A stretch of 6,010 nucleotides of DNA. Origin: Microbacteriaceae bacterium (GTDB taxonomy: Bacteria > Actinomycetota > Actinomycetes > Actinomycetales > Microbacteriaceae). The first letter of the stretch is position 1, and every line of letters begins with the position of its first letter. The stretch spans positions 1-6,010 of the forward strand of contig JAODAU010000333.1 in NCBI GenBank assembly GCA_025463615.1, given 5' to 3'. Below the pieces are notes generated by a model that had not been told where the DNA came from, did no database searches, and saw only the letters and a program-made list of their open reading frames with translations. This document shows, piece after piece, positions 1-5,601 of the stretch. The translations under genes were made by a program, and so were the position numbers.

Positions 1-79
1 TATGGCATGGGCGCGGCGGAAGACCTCTGGCTGCTGCATCCGTCCAGCCGAGCACCGTGTCGGCCCGGTGTAAAGGGCC

Positions 80-107
80 TTGCCTTCGGGGCGTGCACGG
101 CTAGCGT
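80..107 (+). promoter_or_regulatory. Putative promoter of the SDR gene, probably leaderless
   Basis: A -35-like TTGCCT (80-85) is followed after 16 bases by TAGCGT (102-107), which fits the actinobacterial TANNNT -10 pattern. The SDR ATG begins 8 bases after the last base of this hexamer, about where transcription should start, and no purine-rich Shine-Dalgarno precedes the ATG. A leaderless transcript is therefore likely. The rest of bases 1-79 shows only a weak 5-bp GGCCC/GGGCC hairpin (62-79) and no gene I can support. Inferred from spacing and consensus only. Confidence 0.35.
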
Positions 108-114
108 GCGCCGC

Positions 115-915
115 ATGGACCTTGGAATCTCGGGAAAGAAAGCACTCATCTCCGGCGCGGACTCGGGGATCGGCTGGCACGTTGCGAAGCTACTGCTGGC
201 CGAGGGCGTCACCGTCGTGATCACCGACCAGGACCAGCACGAGCTGGATGCCGCGGCGAAACGCCTCGACGCGAAATCCGGAACCCTTCACGCCTTCGCC
301 GCCGACATCACGAGCGTCGACTCGCTCACCGCGCTGGGCGAGAGCGTGCGGGGCGCGGTCGGCGACATCGACATCCTGGTGCAGTCGGCCGGGATCACGG
401 GGGCACAGGGCTACTTCCACGAGGTGACCGACGAGGGCTGGACCAACACGATCCTCGTCGACCTCATCGGGCCGACGCGGCTGGTGCGCGAGTTCCTGCC
501 GTCGCTGCGCAAGGGCGGCTGGGGCCGACTGGTGTTCCTCGGCTCCGAGGATGCGGTGCAGCCCTACGACGACGAGCTGCCGTACTGCTCGGCCAAGGCG
601 GGCATCCTCGCGCTGGCGAAGGGGCTCTCCCGCACCTACGCGAGCGAGGGGCTGCTCGTGAACGCGGTCTCCCCCGCGTTCATCCTCACGCCGATGACCG
701 ACGCGATGATGTCGAAGCGCGCCGACCAGCTGGGCACCTCGGTGCCGAAGGCGATCCAGAGCTTCCTCGAGGAGGAGCGGCCGTACATGGAGCTCGGCCG
801 GCGCGGCGAGCCCGAGGAGGTGGCGAACGTGATCGCGTTCCTCTGCTCCGAGCGCGCGAGCTTCGTGAACGGGTCGAACTACCGCGTCGACGCGGGCTCG
901 GTGGCAACCGTGTAG
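115..915 (+). CDS. SDR family NAD(P)-dependent oxidoreductase
   Basis: This 266-residue protein is a classical short-chain dehydrogenase/reductase, a soluble Rossmann-fold enzyme that oxidises or reduces an alcohol/carbonyl with NAD(P)(H). The glycine-rich cofactor motif is SGADSGIG (13-20). Asp38 at the end of the second strand suggests NAD(H) over NADP(H), and Asp64 is the usual adenine-contacting Asp. Ser144, Tyr157 and Lys161 (YxxxK) form the catalytic triad. Two family positions differ: the NNAG motif reads QSAG (90-93), and the tetrad Asn is replaced by Asp116 in VDLIG. The C-terminal GRRGEPEEVANVIAFL and FVNGSNYRVDAG segments match the family. The ATG at 115 is chosen over an in-frame ATG at 7 because the Rossmann fold starts right after it and a -10-like box sits 7 bases upstream. 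Length is typical. The substrate is unknown; 3-oxoacyl-ACP reductase-like or sugar/steroid dehydrogenase-like roles cannot be separated. Confidence 0.93.
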   Translation: MDLGISGKKALISGADSGIGWHVAKLLLAEGVTVVITDQDQHELDAAAKRLDAKSGTLHAFAADITSVDSLTALGESVRGAVGDIDILVQSAGITGAQGYFHEVTDEGWTNTILVDLIGPTRLVREFLPSLRKGGWGRLVFLGSEDAVQPYDDELPYCSAKAGILALAKGLSRTYASEGLLVNAVSPAFILTPMTDAMMSKRADQLGTSVPKAIQSFLEEERPYMELGRRGEPEEVANVIAFLCSERASFVNGSNYRVDAGSVATV

Positions 916-963
916 CCCGATCCGGCCCGCTGTCAATGGCTGGGCGGTTTCGCGCGACGCGCA

Positions 964-969
964 TACCGT
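964..969 (+). promoter_or_regulatory. Putative -10 box of the dps operon, leaderless start
   Basis: TACCGT matches TANNNT and lies exactly 7 bases before the dps ATG at 977, the same geometry as at the SDR gene. No Shine-Dalgarno is present (the bases before ATG are ccccagc). No convincing -35 is seen about 17 bases upstream (around 941-946, TGGGCG). The 61-base gap after the SDR stop has no strong terminator, so read-through from SDR is possible too. Confidence 0.35.
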
Positions 970-976
970 CCCCAGC

Positions 977-1453
977 ATGAAAGCGAACAAAGCACTCTCC
1001 GACAACCTGCAGGCCGTGCTCGTGGACCTGATCGAGCTCCACATCCAGGGCAAGCAGGCTCACTGGAACGTGGTGGGCACCAACTTCCGCGACACGCACC
1101 TGCAGCTCGACGAGATCATCGAGGCCGCCCGTGCCCTCTCGGACGAGGTCGCCGAGCGCATGCGCGCCCTGCACGCGCTGCCCGACGGCCGCTCGGAGAC
1201 GGTGACGAAGACCACGACCCTGCCGAAGTTCCCGCCGGACCAGGTCGACACCACCGAGGTGATCGACCTCATCGCCGAGCGCCTGGATGCCGCGGCCGAG
1301 ACCTGCCGCCGTGTGCACGACGACGTGGACGAGGCGGACCCCACCACCGCCGACATCCTGCACAAGGTGATCGAGACGCTCGAGCAGTACGCCTGGATGG
1401 TCAGCGCCGAGAACATGAAGCCGCGCAAGCGGAACGCCACGAGCGGCACGTGA
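977..1453 (+). CDS. dps: Dps-type DNA-protecting ferritin (DNA starvation/stationary phase protection)
   Basis: This 158-residue four-helix ferritin-like protein belongs to the Dps family. Such proteins form 12-subunit cages that oxidise Fe(II), typically with H2O2, store the iron, and often shield DNA from oxidative damage in the cytoplasm. The inter-subunit ferroxidase ligands are all present at family spacing: His29 (in KQAHWNVVG), His41, Asp45, Asp56 and Glu60 (DEVAER). The C-terminal EQYAWMVSAENMKP helix is also typical. The short basic C-terminal tail (KPRKRN, then ATSGT) could contribute to DNA contact, but this is an inference. Length is normal for the family. The stop codon overlaps the GTG start of the next gene (GTGA, 1450-1453), which implies co-translation with a sugar/lipid-modifying gene set, an unusual neighbourhood for dps. 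Family identity is close to certain; whether this copy binds DNA is not shown. Confidence 0.96.
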   Translation: MKANKALSDNLQAVLVDLIELHIQGKQAHWNVVGTNFRDTHLQLDEIIEAARALSDEVAERMRALHALPDGRSETVTKTTTLPKFPPDQVDTTEVIDLIAERLDAAAETCRRVHDDVDEADPTTADILHKVIETLEQYAWMVSAENMKPRKRNATSGT

Positions 1454-2418
1454 CGCTCCTCGACCAGGTGCCGCTCGGCCGCGTGCGAGATTATCTCGAC
1501 GCGACCGTGCGGCTCACCGACGACGGGCTCGCGCTCACCGCGGGCAACGCCGCGACCGTGATGCGGCTCCTGGTGGATGCCGGCGCCCGCGACCTCGGGC
1601 TGGCGCGCGCCGTCGAGCCGCACCTGGATGCGATCTCCATCCTCACCCAGGCAGGGGCATCGGGTCGCGGGGTCGCGTACGGCGTCTTCGCGTCGGAGGC
1701 GCCCGGCGGTGTGCTGCGCGCCGTGCCGGTCGACGGCGGGTGGACGCTCGATGGCACCAAGCAGTGGTGTTCGCTCGCGGGCACGCTAGACCGTGCCCTC
1801 GTCACGGCCGCGACGGACGGCGGCGAGCGGATGCTGTTCGACGTCGACCTGCGCGCCCCCGGCGTCGAGGTGCTCGACGCGGCCTGGTCGGCGCGCGGCC
1901 TCGTCGAGATCCCCAGCGGCCCGGTGCGCTTCGACGCCGTGCCCGCAACCCCGGTCGGGCCGCCCGGCTGGTACCTCTCCCGCCCCGGCTTCCACTGGGG
2001 CGGCATCGCCGTCGCCGCCTGCTGGATCGGCGGCGCGCTCGGCCTGGCGCGTGAGCTCCGCGCCGCGCTCACCCCGCAGTCGCGCGAGTTCCAGCTCGCC
2101 CACCTCGGCGCCGTCGACGCGATCATCTCCAGCGCCCTGCTCGTGCTCGCGGATGCCGCCGACCGCATCGACGGCGGCGAGGCCGAGGGCCAGGCGGGCA
2201 AGGTCCTGGCCTATCGCGTGCGCGCGGTGGCCGCCGCGGCGGCCGACGACGTGATCCGCCGGGTCGGCCGGGCCCTCGGCCCCGGCCCGCTCGCGACCGA
2301 CGACGCGCACGCCAAGCGCGTCGCGGACCTCGAGCTGTACGTGCGCCAGCACCACGCCGAGCGCGACGACGCGGCGCTCGGCGCCGCCCTGCTCGCGGAC
2401 GGGGACGAGCCGTGGTGA
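1450..2418 (+). CDS. Short acyl-CoA dehydrogenase-fold flavoprotein
   Basis: This 322-residue protein resembles the acyl-CoA dehydrogenase (ACAD) family, FAD enzymes that desaturate acyl-CoA thioesters; some relatives instead oxidise amino sugars or other non-CoA substrates. The middle beta domain is recognisable: GGWTLDGTKQWCSLAG (96-111), RALVTA (115-120), and PVRFDAVPATPVGPPGWY (158-175). The alanine-rich helical C-terminal domain ends in RVADLELYVRQHHAERD (290-306). The protein is shorter than the usual 370-390 residues, mainly because the beta domain begins near residue 75, so the N-terminal helical domain is reduced. The usual MTEPxAGSD segment reads GVFASEAPGG, and I see no YEG(T/S) catalytic-Glu motif near the end. 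Catalysis may therefore differ from a true dehydrogenase. The GTG start overlaps the dps stop and the 3' end overlaps the deacetylase start, so it is inside an operon. Substrate unknown. Confidence 0.8.
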   Translation: MTLLDQVPLGRVRDYLDATVRLTDDGLALTAGNAATVMRLLVDAGARDLGLARAVEPHLDAISILTQAGASGRGVAYGVFASEAPGGVLRAVPVDGGWTLDGTKQWCSLAGTLDRALVTAATDGGERMLFDVDLRAPGVEVLDAAWSARGLVEIPSGPVRFDAVPATPVGPPGWYLSRPGFHWGGIAVAACWIGGALGLARELRAALTPQSREFQLAHLGAVDAIISSALLVLADAADRIDGGEAEGQAGKVLAYRVRAVAAAAADDVIRRVGRALGPGPLATDDAHAKRVADLELYVRQHHAERDDAALGAALLADGDEPW

Positions 2419-3749
2419 GCTTCGACGGCTCGGCGGCGGGAACGCCGCCCGAGACCTGGGCCGCCGACCCGCGCATCGCCGAACTCGCCGCCCTCGCACT
2501 CCCCGACACCGGCCCCGTGATCGTCGTGGCGCCGCACCCCGACGACGAGACCCTCGGCGCCGGCGGCCTCATCGCGCGACTGGAGGATGCGGGCGTGCCC
2601 GTCGTCATCGTCGTGGTGACCGACGGCGCGGCATCCGCCCACCCCGTCGACGTGTCGCCCGCGACGCTCGTCGACACGCGCCGCCGCGAGCTGCGCAGCG
2701 CCGTGCGGGTGCTCGCGCCCACCGCGACGGTGCACGAGCTCGGCTTCGCGGACGGCGGGGTGCGGGAGCAGAGGCTCGCCGTCAAGCGCGCGCTGATGGA
2801 CTGCATCCTCGAGGTGCACCCCTCGCTCGTGATCGCGCCGTGGAGTGGCGACGGGCACCGCGACCACCGCATCGTCGGCGAGCTCTGCGCCGAGGTGTGC
2901 GGGCCACTGATGATCCGCATGATCGAGTACCCGGTTTGGATGTGGCACTGGGCCGACTCCGCCACCCCCGACGTGCCCTGGCAGCGCATGCGTGCGGTCG
3001 AGCTCACCGTGAGCGAGCGCAGGCTCAAGGCCGCCGCGATCCGGCAGTACGCCTCGCAGACCGAGACCGCGGATGACGCCCCCGCCACCCTGCACCACGA
3101 CTTCGTCCGCAACTTCACCCAACCCCGGGAGGTCTACATGGACAGCGACGGCCCCATGCCCGCCGACTACTTCGACGACCTGTACGCCCGCCACGACGAC
3201 CCGTGGTCGTTCGAGACCCGCTGGTACGAGAAGCGCAAGCGGGCACTCACCCTGGCCGCGCTGCCCCGCGAACGCTACGGTTCCGTGCTGGAGGTCGGAT
3301 GCTCCATCGGCCTGCTCACCACCGAGCTGGCCGCGCGTGCCGACCGCATGCTCGCCATCGATATCGCGGACTACGCCGTGGCCGCGACCGCCGCCCGCAC
3401 CGCCGACCTGCCCGGCGTCACCGTCGAGCTGCGCGACTTCTCGGAGGGCGTGCCGGAGGGCCCGTTCGACCTGGTCGTGCTCTCCGAGGTGGGGTACTAC
3501 CTGGACGCGGAGACCCTCGCGGTGCGGCTGCGGGAGCTGGCGGCGTCCCTCGCTCCAGGCGGCGAGCTGCTGCTCTGCCACTGGCGCCACGAGGTCGCCG
3601 ACTACCCGCTCACGGGCGGGCAGGTGCACCGCGCCGCCGACGCGCTCGAGGGCGTCACGCGGTTCATCACCTACGTGGACGAGGATGTCGAGCTCGGCGT
3701 CTACAGCTCCGACCCGACCTCGGTCGCGCGGCGCACGGGCCTCGTATGA
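2412..3749 (+). CDS. Bifunctional PIG-L deacetylase / NodS-like SAM methyltransferase
   Basis: This 445-residue protein fuses two enzymes. Residues about 35-235 are a PIG-L/LmbE-type zinc N-deacetylase: APHPDDETLGAGG (40-52) supplies His42, Asp45 and the catalytic Asp44, and GDGHRDH (146-152) supplies His152, by analogy with MshB-type enzymes. Such enzymes remove acyl groups from N-acyl amino sugars. Residues about 250-445 are a class I methyltransferase of NodS type: YFDDLYARHDDPWSFETRWYE (253-273), the SAM loop EVGCSIG (294-300), the acidic strand end LAIDIAD (314-320), the LSEVGYYL segment (357-364) and a late LLCHWRHEVADYPLTG. NodS methylates a de-N-acetylated glucosamine nitrogen, so the two halves plausibly act in sequence on one amino sugar. 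No signal peptide or membrane helix is seen, so it should be cytoplasmic. Two consecutive GTG codons (2412, 2415) are possible starts; 2415 would give the same 4-base GTGA overlap seen upstream. The acceptor is unknown. Confidence 0.92.
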   Translation: MVSFDGSAAGTPPETWAADPRIAELAALALPDTGPVIVVAPHPDDETLGAGGLIARLEDAGVPVVIVVVTDGAASAHPVDVSPATLVDTRRRELRSAVRVLAPTATVHELGFADGGVREQRLAVKRALMDCILEVHPSLVIAPWSGDGHRDHRIVGELCAEVCGPLMIRMIEYPVWMWHWADSATPDVPWQRMRAVELTVSERRLKAAAIRQYASQTETADDAPATLHHDFVRNFTQPREVYMDSDGPMPADYFDDLYARHDDPWSFETRWYEKRKRALTLAALPRERYGSVLEVGCSIGLLTTELAARADRMLAIDIADYAVAATAARTADLPGVTVELRDFSEGVPEGPFDLVVLSEVGYYLDAETLAVRLRELAASLAPGGELLLCHWRHEVADYPLTGGQVHRAADALEGVTRFITYVDEDVELGVYSSDPTSVARRTGLV

Positions 3750-4429
3750 AACCGCGTTCCGTGCTCGTGATCGTGCCGGCCCGGGACGAGGCCGCGCTCG
3801 TCGGCCGCTGCCTCACCGCCCTTGAGACGGCTCGGGATCGGGCGATCACCGCGCATCCGGGGCTGGCCGTGCGCACGATCGTCGTCGCCGACCGCTGCCT
3901 CGACGGCACCGCATCCATCGCCCGCGGGTTCGAGGGCGTGGAGGTGGTGGAGATCGATGCGGCGACCGTCGGCACGGCACGACAGGCGGGCGCCGACTAC
4001 GCCCTCTCGACCGAGAGCCCGCGTCGCGCCTGGCTCGCCAACACCGACGCCGACTCGGAGGTGCCGGCAGGCTGGATCCTCGACCAGGTCACTCTCGCCG
4101 CCGGCGGTGCGGATGTCGTGGTCGGCACGGTGCGCCCGCGGTTCAGCGACCTCTCGGCGGCCGAGGCCCGCGACTGGACCGCCACGCACGTCTCCGGGCG
4201 CCCCAACGGCCACGTGCACGGCGCCAACCTGGGCGTGCGGGCGTCGGCCTACGCCGCGGTGGGCGGGTTCCAACAGCTCTCCGAGCACGAGGACGTCGAC
4301 CTGGTCGGTCGCCTGGTCGGCGCCGGCTTCAGGATCGCGGCATCCGATCGCGGCGAGGTCCTCACCTCGGGTCGCCGCGTCGGGCGCACCCCCGGCGGCT
4401 ACGCCGCCTACCTGGCCCGCGGACACTAG
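3746..4429 (+). CDS. Family 2 (GT-A fold) glycosyltransferase, compact
   Basis: This 227-residue glycosyltransferase should transfer a sugar from a nucleotide-sugar donor. The GT-A fold is shown by SVLVIVPARDEAALVGRCL (5-23), the nucleotide-contacting ADRCLDGT (48-55), the metal-binding DxD in NTDADSEVP (99-107, Asp101/Asp103), the acceptor-side HGANLGVRASAYAAVGGF (158-175), and a probable catalytic-base region EHEDVDLVGRL (180-190). There is no transmembrane helix and no C-terminal extension, so it is shorter than membrane-anchored GT2 enzymes and probably cytosolic or peripheral. The ATG is chosen because it overlaps the preceding TGA (ATGA, 3746-3749), where the homology begins; the longer upstream reading frame is only a shadow of the methyltransferase. 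It is the last gene of the coupled run and may build or extend the sugar modified by the deacetylase/methyltransferase. Donor and acceptor cannot be told from sequence. Confidence 0.9.
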   Translation: MKPRSVLVIVPARDEAALVGRCLTALETARDRAITAHPGLAVRTIVVADRCLDGTASIARGFEGVEVVEIDAATVGTARQAGADYALSTESPRRAWLANTDADSEVPAGWILDQVTLAAGGADVVVGTVRPRFSDLSAAEARDWTATHVSGRPNGHVHGANLGVRASAYAAVGGFQQLSEHEDVDLVGRLVGAGFRIAASDRGEVLTSGRRVGRTPGGYAAYLARGH

Positions 4430-4440
4430 CCAGCGGCTAG
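4426..4440. terminator. Short hairpin across the convergent stop codons
   Basis: CTAGCC (4426-4431) and GGCTAG (4435-4440) form a perfect 6-bp stem with a 3-base AGC loop. The stem contains the TAG stop of the glycosyltransferase (4427-4429) and, on the other strand, the TAG stop of the convergent gene (4437-4439). No T-run follows on either strand, so it is at best a weak bidirectional terminator or a transcript-end structure. It may be incidental. Confidence 0.3.
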
Positions 4441-4784
4441 TCGCCGTCGATCAGCTCGAGCAGCTGCTTGCTCGCCTTCGCGATGTCGTCGTGGTCGTTC
4501 TGCGCGGCGCGGCTCTCGAGCGAGATCACGGCGCAACGGTGCACCTTCGCGAAGTCACCGAACGGGAAGCTGTAGCGCCCCTTCGTGTCCTCGGACGCGG
4601 AGCGGTCGACCCCAAGGTGCCACTTCGAGTAGTCAGAGTAGCCGTGCTTCTCGATGAACTCGTTCTCCTCCTGCGTGCTGGGAGCATCCTCGCTCCACGC
4701 GTCGCGCTCGTCGTGCACGACCTTGCCCTCGCGCACGAGCGAACGCGCGTGCTCGAGGCCTTCCCTGTTCAGCGTCACGGCCAT
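4437..4784 (-). CDS. Conserved-looking small protein of unknown function
   Basis: This is a 115-residue acidic, soluble protein with no signal peptide or membrane helix. I do not recognise a named domain, but it resembles hypothetical proteins I recall from other actinobacteria. Visible blocks are an N-terminal helix (NREGLEHARSLVREGKVVHD, 6-25), an aromatic middle (NEFIEKHGYSDYSKWHLGVD, 41-60), a charged block DTKGRYSFPFGDFAKVHR (66-83) followed by CAVISLESRAAQ, and a helical end (DDIAKASKQLLELIDGD). The RYSFPFGD...VHR block loosely recalls short segments in some phage head-maturation proteins, but this is too weak to assign. The ATG at 4784 is preferred over one at 4790 because GAGAGG then lies at a normal 6-base spacing; at 4790 there would be no spacer. 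It is convergent with the glycosyltransferase (7 bases between stops) and divergent from the DUF2510 gene. Confidence 0.82.
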   Translation of the reverse strand: MAVTLNREGLEHARSLVREGKVVHDERDAWSEDAPSTQEENEFIEKHGYSDYSKWHLGVDRSASEDTKGRYSFPFGDFAKVHRCAVISLESRAAQNDHDDIAKASKQLLELIDGD

Positions 4785-4790
4785 GATCAT

Positions 4791-4796
4791 CCTCTC
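4791..4796 (-). promoter_or_regulatory. Ribosome binding site that decides the start at 4784
   Basis: On the minus strand GAGAGG is followed directly by ATGATCATG. The first ATG (4790) would have no spacer, while the second (4784) has 6 bases, which is the normal distance. This supports the shorter 115-residue product. Confidence 0.6.
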
Positions 4797-4807
4797 GTCC
4801 GCAGCGG

Positions 4808-4839
4808 ACGGTACACCCGCCGTTGACGAAGCCTGTCAA
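4808..4839 (-). promoter_or_regulatory. Putative promoter of the 115-residue protein gene
   Basis: On the minus strand a perfect TTGACA (4839-4834) is followed after 18 bases by TGTACC (4815-4810). A better TANNNT match, TACCGT (4813-4808), is offset by 2 bases and needs a 20-base spacer. TACCGT is the same hexamer seen before dps. A 5' leader of roughly 15-20 bases with the GAGAGG site would result. The -35 box is inside the inverted repeat 4821-4841. Confidence 0.4.
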
Positions 4840-4841
4840 CG
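4821..4841. repeat. Perfect 7+7 bp inverted repeat, candidate operator in a divergent promoter
   Basis: CGTTGAC (4821-4827) and GTCAACG (4835-4841) are exact inverted copies separated by 7 bases (gaagcct). The dyad sits in the 123-base region between two divergent genes and contains the minus-strand -35 TTGACA; the left arm carries a TTGACG facing the other way. This could be a binding site for a dimeric regulator controlling both genes, or a symmetric pair of -35 boxes. The regulator is unknown. Confidence 0.45.
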
Positions 4842-4842
4842 A

Positions 4843-4871
4843 CTGGTAATCGGCTGCGCCACCGGTAGATT
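4843..4871 (+). promoter_or_regulatory. Putative promoter of the DUF2510 gene
   Basis: TAGATT (4866-4871) is a good TANNNT -10 and is preceded at 17 bases by a weak -35-like CTGGTA (4843-4848). An alternative pair is TTGACG (4823-4828) with TAATCG (4847-4852), 18 bases apart, which would place the inverted repeat over the -35. Either gives a leader carrying the AAGGAG site. The choice between them cannot be made from sequence. Confidence 0.4.
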
Positions 4872-4895
4872 CGGAGGTGACATCAGATCCGCATC

Positions 4896-4902
4896 GAAGG
4901 AG
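4896..4902 (+). promoter_or_regulatory. Strong Shine-Dalgarno for the GTG start at 4908
   Basis: GAAGGAG lies 5 bases before GTG at 4908 and is the best ribosome binding site in the window. It fixes a non-ATG start for the DUF2510 protein. Confidence 0.75.
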
Positions 4903-4907
4903 CCAGC

Positions 4908-5585
4908 GTGACCGACGGAACGTCCAGTCCTCTCCCCCAGCCCGGCTGGTACCCCGACCACGCGGGCGGCACGGGCCTGCGCTGGTGGGATGGCACGCAG
5001 TGGACCGATCACGTGAGCGCGCCCATCGCGGCGCAGCCGTACACCGCGGCGGGTCCGGCGCGGAACACCGTGCCGGCGACGACGCCGGTGGGCAACGTGT
5101 TCATCTGGATCTTCGCGTTCCTGCCCCTCGTCGCGATCGTCTCGCTTCTCTCCATCGACTGGCGCGCACTCGGGGAGACGATCGCGTCGAGTGTCAGCGT
5201 CAACGGCTCCACGTCGCCGGGCGCCATCGACATGAGCTCGATCTTCACCCCCGGTTACGTGATCGGAGCGGTGCTGTCGTGGGTCGCGATAGCGGCGGCC
5301 GTGGTGCTCGCCTACTTCGACTGGCGCACGCTGCGCAAGGTCGGGGTCGAGCGGCCGTTCCACTGGGCTTTCGCGTTCTTCGCAATCGCCGGGCTGTCGA
5401 TCGTGTACGCGATCGGGCGTGGTGTCGTCGTGCGTCGGCGCAGCGGCCGCGGGCTCGCACCGATGTGGGTGTTCATCGCCGTGCAGGTCATCGTGTGGAT
5501 CGTGGCGATCGTCTGTGTGTCGGTCTATGTTGGAGCGATCATCAGCAACCTGCCGGACCTGTCATCGACGGGCTCGTTCAGCTAG
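4908..5585 (+). CDS. DUF2510 domain membrane protein, four predicted TM helices
   Basis: This 225-residue protein starts with a DUF2510 motif, a short Trp-rich module common in actinobacterial membrane proteins: PQPGWYPDHAGGTGLRWWDG (10-29) and then TQWTDHV (30-36). A Pro/Ala linker follows. Four hydrophobic segments are visible at about 64-82, 116-137, 152-170 and 186-212. The loop between the first two (83-115) is Ser/Asn-rich, and the positive clusters DWRTLRK (138-144) and RRRSGRG (176-182) suggest that the segments flanking them face the cytoplasm. The N-terminal DUF2510 module would then also be cytoplasmic. Function is unknown; the module is thought to act in binding or assembly at the membrane, not catalysis. 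The GTG start is set by GAAGGAG 5 bases upstream. The gene is monocistronic, divergent from the 115-residue protein gene and closed by the hairpin terminator at 5602. Confidence 0.88.
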   Translation: MTDGTSSPLPQPGWYPDHAGGTGLRWWDGTQWTDHVSAPIAAQPYTAAGPARNTVPATTPVGNVFIWIFAFLPLVAIVSLLSIDWRALGETIASSVSVNGSTSPGAIDMSSIFTPGYVIGAVLSWVAIAAAVVLAYFDWRTLRKVGVERPFHWAFAFFAIAGLSIVYAIGRGVVVRRRSGRGLAPMWVFIAVQVIVWIVAIVCVSVYVGAIISNLPDLSSTGSFS

Positions 5586-5601
5586 ACCCCGAAACGGAGA
5601 T

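Noticed and set aside
62..79. GGCCC/GGGCC hairpin as a terminator for an upstream gene.
   Set aside because: The stem is only 5 bp with an 8-base loop and no T-run; such stems are common by chance at this GC content.
7..114. N-terminal extension of the SDR from an in-frame ATG at 7.
   Set aside because: The extra 36 residues resemble no part of the fold, no ribosome binding site precedes them, and a promoter-like pair lies inside this stretch.
925..945. GCCC...GGGC stem after the SDR stop as a terminator.
   Set aside because: Four base pairs and a 13-base loop are too weak to support a call.
190..1053. A 287-codon minus-strand frame across the SDR gene and the dps start.
   Set aside because: Antisense shadow: biased composition, no motif, and it would cover the intergenic promoter.
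2211..3629. A 472-codon open frame on the minus strand, longer than the real gene opposite.
   Set aside because: It has no family motif, is rich in Arg/Gly/His/Val as expected from reading GC-rich codons in antisense, and lies opposite a gene with clear PIG-L and methyltransferase motifs.
3203..3745. Extended glycosyltransferase frame starting inside the methyltransferase.
   Set aside because: The residues before Met at 3746 are Arg/Gly-rich shadow sequence; the GT fold begins right at the ATGA overlap.
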